Notes under the pieces: generated by a model | The model's database searches: none | Seen by the model: the letters and a program-made list of their open reading frames with translations, nothing else | What the model was told of the DNA's origin: nothing | Program-made: the position numbers and the translations under genes | NCBI GenBank assembly: GCA_947561585.1 | Contig: CANNZV010000503.1 | Span: forward strand, 310,001 to 374,000 | DNA: 64,000 bases | Direction of reading: 5' to 3' | DNA from: Caprella mutica | Lineage: Eukaryota; Arthropoda; Malacostraca; Amphipoda; Caprellidae | Shown: one piece after another, positions 59,860 through 64,000 of the stretch | How the letters are laid out: every line of letters begins with the position of its first letter | Numbering within the stretch: position 1 is the stretch's first letter

Positions 59860-60701
59860 AAACTCATTTTTCACCCAAATACTCATTTTTACCAAAATAC
59901 TCAATTTTACCCAAATACTCATTTTTACCCAGACACTCATTTTTACCCAAATACTCATTTATACCCAAATACTCATTTTTACCCAAATACTCATTTATAC
60001 CCAAATACTCATTTTTACCCAAATACTCATTTTTACCCAAATACTCCTTTCTACCCAAATACTCATTTATACCCAAATACTCATTTTTACCCAAATACTC
60101 ATTTTTACCCAAATACTCATTTCTATCCAAATACTCATTTTTACCAAAATACTCATTTCTACCCAAATACTCATTTTTACCCAAATACTCATTTCTACCC
60201 AAATACTCATTTTTACCCAAATACTCATTTTTACCCAAATACTCCTTTCTACCCAAATACTCATTTTTACCCAAATACTCATTTCTACCCAAATACTCAT
60301 TTTTATCCAAATACTCATTTTTACCAAAATACTCATTTCTACCCAAATACTCATTTTTACCCAAATACTCATTTCTACCCAAATACTCATTTTTACCCAA
60401 ATACTCATTTTTACCCAAATACTCCTTTCTACCCAAATACTCATTTTTACCCAAATACTCATTTTTACCCAAATACTCATTTTTATCCAAACACTCATTT
60501 TTACCAAAATACTCATTTCTACCCAAATACTCATTTTTACCCAAATACTCATTTTTACCCAAATACTCATTTTTACCCAAATACTCATTTTTACCCAAAT
60601 ACTCATTTCTACCCAAATACTCATTTTTACCCAAATACTCATTTTTACCCAAATACTCCTTTCTACCCAAATACTCATTTCTACCCAAATACTCATTTTT
60701 C
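59860..60701. repeat. 18-bp minisatellite, about 46 units, with 180-bp higher-order period
   Basis: The unit is ACTCATTTTTACCCAAAT. Variant units (TTTCTACCC, CTCCTTTCT, TTTATCCAAA, TTACCAAAAT) recur in the same order at 60121, 60301 and 60481, an exact 180-bp (ten-unit) spacing, so a ten-unit block was copied at least twice. The 18-bp period leaves minus-strand frames of 209 and 279 codons open (hexapeptide NEYLGK repeats). These are not supported as genes. Confidence 0.95.
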
Positions 60702-61420
60702 AATAAATCCTGAACTCGTTTACTGTTAAAACAGAATATTCTTTATAAAACTGTAATTACGTAATTGTTTTCAATTTTCTTCTCCAGTTATATAACAAAT
60801 TTACTCTCGAATATTTTATAATTGATTATAGATTGAATTTTATATGGAATATCATATGGAATATCATATCGAATATTATATATATATATATGTACCTCAA
60901 TTGAACTGTATGATACCGCAGTTAGTGGTGTACACTGTATGGTCTTGACATTGTGTTCGTGTAATTGCTACTATTTCAACTAGATGGTCAAGTGTCAGGC
61001 ATTCTCTTTTGTTACAAAAAGTAGTCGTCTCGATGGAAACGGTAAAATAACAATGGAACAAAAGAATAGAATATGTGTCACATATGATTGATGAATTTCG
61101 AAATTTGATAATTCTTGCAATTTCAACTTATAAGAAAATTGTGATATGAACATTTGAACTTGTAATATGAACAATGAACTTGTTATATGAACAATGAACT
61201 TCAATATTTCATACATAACTATTAGTTACATGTATAGAATTTACTTTAGTTAGGCTATTAGTTTTGTAAACAGTGGACCGGTATTATATTTGATTAGAGC
61301 ATAATATCATCACATGTAAAATGGAAACGACCTCTATTTAGTTATTCATTGAAGCTAACCAAAGGTGAATGAATTAATTGTAATTATCAGTTTTACCAAT
61401 GACGTCAAAGAGGTCTTTGT
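60702..61420. other. AT-rich upstream region of the lectin-like gene
   Basis: Contains short local repeats (TATGGAATATCA at 60843-60870, and ATGAACAATGAACTTGT at about 61145-61203). It may hold upstream regulatory sequence for the gene at 61753, but no specific site is recognised. Confidence 0.4.
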
Positions 61421-61425
61421 TAAAA

Positions 61426-61485
61426 TATATACCACTTGATAAATTCATTGATCAGTTGAAATAAGGGACTGGTAGAATAGGGATG
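61426..61485 (+). promoter_or_regulatory. candidate core promoter (TATA, Inr, DPE) of the lectin-like gene
   Basis: TATATA at 61426-61431; an arthropod-type initiator TCAGTT at 61452-61457, with A at 61454 taken as +1; and GGATG at 61481-61485, exactly +28 to +32, fitting the downstream promoter element consensus RGWYV. Spacing TATA to +1 is 28 bp. The implied leader of about 300 nt has several ATGs, so either a leader intron (possible acceptor AATACAG near 61731) or another start site is likely. Confidence 0.4.
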
Positions 61486-61752
61486 TGTTCTCAGTCTAAT
61501 GGAGCTTATAGTATACGAATGATATATGACTAAGATAGTATAGTTGATATAAATTTACATTTTTAAAATTTTCGACGAATGGTACATGGAAGAACGATCG
61601 ATGAATGCAGGATAAGACATAAATAGCTTCTAAAATAACAAACGGCCTAGATTTATTGAAATAATCATCAAATAATTTTAATATCATTGTCAAATGTAAA
61701 TAATTTTTTAGAAATTTTTGGCATCAAAATACAGATTGTCATATATTAAACA

Positions 61753-62011
61753 ATGGCAAATCTAAAACTCTCAATTTTCAACGTCATGCTTATTTTAGCA
61801 CTGACAGCAATTCAAAGTGGTCTTACGGAGCACTGGATGTGTTCCGTCATCGATTGTCCGATTGGTGCAGAAATTTACCGCAATGAAATGTTGGACGACT
61901 CTGAAGGAAACTGTTTTGCTGATTTTGAAACCGTTGCATCAAATGCAGGATACATCAGATGCGCTGCGAGTTGCTTGAAGAAGCAGTGTGCTTTCATGGC
62001 TTCAAATGGCA
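61753..62011 (+). CDS. lectin-like gene, exon 1 (coding part)
   Basis: Codes for residues 1-86 plus one base: signal peptide and most of the PAN-like cysteine-rich part. The donor is GGCA|GTGAGT. Reading past the donor meets a stop within six codons, as expected for an intron. Confidence 0.85.
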
Positions 62012-63903
62012 GTGAGTATAATCTCCTATGATTCTGCAAATAAAATAATCTGTAACAGTTTAGTTGATGTAATTATCGAAAATTTTGAAAGTGATTATAT
62101 GATCCGACTAATATTTCTTTATATTAAAGATCATCACTATTAATTAGTATTACGATAATTAATACATAATTATAAATCCTGGAAATAAACTATTTCCTAA
62201 TATTAATTACATTTCTATTGAAATATGGAGAAGTTTTGAAAGAGAATTGATAAAAAAATATCTCAATCATATAAATTAGCGTTCCTTTCTTGATATCTTC
62301 CATAACTAAAATATTTCATTGAAATACTTTATCTATTTTCAATGAAATAAACCTATCTTTGCAGATGAATGTGTGATATCAGGCTTGAACAAAGGACTCC
62401 CTGCTTTTGAAGCAACTTTCTCCTTCCAACCAAGAAGCTATCCGATTGGCAACTTCAATGTGGCTCTCAATAAACCAGTAACCTGTTCGTCAGAAATGAC
62501 CCCTGACCAAGATTACATATTGTGAGTTATATGTTAATTATTTAGTTATTATCACTCAAGAACACTAACTCTTATCACAGAAATCATATGAGTATTATAG
62601 GTATGTAATATACACATATGAATAGAAAATGATTGATATCAATTTAAGATTGCATCAATATCAGAATTTCAACACACACATTCCTTCAGATTTAAAATAT
62701 ACATATGATATACAAACTATTTTTCGAAATAAAAATGTATCAGAATTATAAAATATGCGTGTTATTAAACACAAAAAGCCTTTCCCGCTCCTATACCTCG
62801 AACACTCGAATTTGAATGTTATTTACTCCTAATATTCCATTAACTTTTAATAAAACATAGAGCTTTTACTCTGTAATATTGCTATTGGGACATAATTTGT
62901 GTTATGTCGTGAAATATCAATAAATGTGTGATATAATCATTTATATTTATAATCATATTCGACGTGATTGAATTCGATTTATTTCATGCACAGTCATACT
63001 TATTGGAAAGGGTTGAATAGTTGCATAGATATGAAAAGTTAAAACAAGATATTTGGAAGCCAAGGGATCCACATTGATCAACATAATCTCGGACATTCCA
63101 TTTTGGGATTTTTTCATATATTCAAAATGTACCATTAAATATAATCTATTACAGTACTTGCGACAGAGCTACCGATGGCGTGACAAATAACGCGAAACAT
63201 TTCTTCGAGTCCGGAAGCTTAGACGAGAACCCCTGGATGGTCATTGATTTGGGAAAGCACTACTCGATTGACAAAATTGAGTACCTACCAAGAATAAATC
63301 ATATAAGCGCTCATGTGCGGGCTGGTGGAGTTACAGTGAGTATATCTGTTTTCTTATACTTTTCAATTATTATTATTATTATTGTTATGATTATTTATCC
63401 CTAATGAATTTAAATAATCGATCTATATTGTGAAGAGTGATAAATTTATTATTATTATTTAGAAGGGTCATAGATTCATGATTAATATTGTGAAGGTTCA
63501 ATAATTTCATTTATTTCCAAGAAGACTCCATTCTTATATTTCATAATTAACAAAACACAAATTTTATTATAATTCCTATTAAAATTATGATTAATTAACT
63601 TATACCTACCCATCCAAATTTATATTCAAGTTAATATATTTTCTGATTTCTTTTCTATGATAGTTCTACATGGGATCTGTTGAAGTTTCGGATGGCAAAT
63701 TCAAAGAAAATGGTTACGAACAGATTCATTACTACGCAGGTCCATACGGAGATCCGCTCATTGGTTCAAACTACTTCATGGAGTTCAACCTACCTTCTCC
63801 CAAGTGCGGTAGATTCTTCGCCATGGCTAAGGAAGGAACCTACACTAGTGACACCAGGCTGCTGGAACTAACTGAAGTCAGAGTCTATTCAGTAATCCCC
63901 TGA
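61753..63903 (+). CDS. secreted PAN-like / galactose-binding lectin-like protein (278 aa, 4 exons)
   Basis: Exons: 61753-62011, 62365-62521, 63155-63335, 63664-63903, joined by GT-AG introns of 353, 633 and 328 bp. All four pieces join in one frame to a TGA. The start ATG follows AAACA and opens a signal peptide (hydrophobic core about 8-20, cleavage probably near residue 23). Residues 30-90 are cysteine-rich (C30, C35, C54, C70, C74, C79, C89) with RCAASCLKKQCAF, a PAN/apple-like pattern. Residues about 140-278 resemble the galactose-binding fold of fucolectins and F5/8C domains: ATDGVTNNAKHFF, ENPWMVIDLG, then YSIDKIEYLPR, with the strand-rich end VRVYSVIP. A secreted carbohydrate-binding protein is likely; immunity, mucosal or salivary roles are possible but not shown. 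No AATAAA is seen before the window ends. Confidence 0.85.
62365..62521 (+). CDS. lectin-like gene, exon 2
   Basis: Acceptor CTATCTTTGCAG, donor ATT|GTGAGT. Codes for residues 87-138 and the first two bases of 139, including C89 and C127; this part links the two domains. Confidence 0.85.
63155..63335 (+). CDS. lectin-like gene, exon 3
   Basis: Acceptor AATCTATTACAG, donor ACA|GTGAGT. Codes for residues 139-199, the first half of the galactose-binding domain with the conserved NPWMVIDLG segment. Confidence 0.85.
63664..63903 (+). CDS. lectin-like gene, exon 4 with stop
   Basis: Acceptor TTTTCTATGATAG (weaker than the others). Codes for residues 200-278 in phase 0, starting FYMGSVEVSDG and ending EVRVYSVIP before TGA at 63901-63903. 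A second open frame over the same bases is a shadow. Confidence 0.85.
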   Translation, partial: FYMGSVEVSDGKFKENGYEQIHYYAGPYGDPLIGSNYFMEFNLPSPKCGRFFAMAKEGTYTSDTRLLELTEVRVYSVIP

Positions 63904-64000
63904 AGTGAAGGGAATATACCATGAGGATAATGATTAAATTGATTAACAAAAGAATCAGTCATCTATTCGTAACCAAAGCTGGAACGTATACATTGAAACA

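Noticed and set aside
59864..60703. Reading frames of 279 and 209 codons on the minus strand
   Set aside because: By-products of an 18-bp minisatellite; the frames begin and end with the array.
63680..63871. 63-codon frame overlapping exon 4
   Set aside because: Shadow of the lectin-like exon in another frame; it lacks homology and splice support.

Overview
The window is AT-rich eukaryotic DNA. It holds one convincing host gene, at the right edge, and many mobile elements and tandem arrays. The gene has short GT-AG introns and a plausible TATA/Inr/DPE core promoter, and BEL/Pao and Tc1 elements are present. This points to an arthropod, most likely an insect; the order cannot be read from this window. 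Nothing bacterial (operons, CRISPR, rRNA) is seen.

Left part (1-25.4 kb): no confident gene. It contains several MITE-like inverted-repeat elements (1209-1428 and its relative 18052-18275; 9613-9842 and its relative 54246-54442; 13798-13974), small tandem arrays, and a diverged ~1.1-kb sequence present twice in opposite orientation (6251-7326 and 24136-25255). That sequence carries a short protein-like reading frame and a small nested Tc1/mariner-type MITE. At 21.58-23.45 kb one foldback-type element is inserted into another of the same design. A third member lies at 55.48-56.53 kb. All three have arms built of tandem repeats, ~9-bp target duplications, and one CTAGG-type and one CCGG-type end.

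Middle (25.4-34.8 kb): a complete, very young BEL/Pao LTR retrotransposon on the minus strand. It has one uninterrupted 1877-aa Gag-Pol frame. Its two 1.6-kb LTRs appear identical except for one 15-bp unit of a minisatellite inside the LTR. It has a 5-bp target duplication and sits inside a unit of a degenerate ~150-bp repeat that continues to its right.

Right part (34.8-61.4 kb): a decayed Tc1-family transposon whose ~0.4-kb inverted repeats include the end of the transposase gene (38.1-39.7 kb); a 62-bp satellite-like array with higher-order structure (41.2-43.3 kb); a 15-bp AT array (44.3-44.9 kb); a ~935-bp near-perfect palindrome (46.5-47.4 kb); a 21-bp minisatellite (52.0-52.9 kb); and an 18-bp minisatellite with 180-bp higher-order periodicity (59.9-60.7 kb). 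Two small minus-strand exons with good splice sites are predicted at 59.04-59.27 kb.

Right edge (61.4-63.9 kb): a four-exon plus-strand gene for a secreted 278-aa protein with a PAN/apple-like cysteine-rich N-terminal part and a galactose-binding (fucolectin / F5/8C-like) C-terminal domain. The long reading frames over the minisatellites arise because the repeat periods are multiples of three, and they are not annotated as genes.
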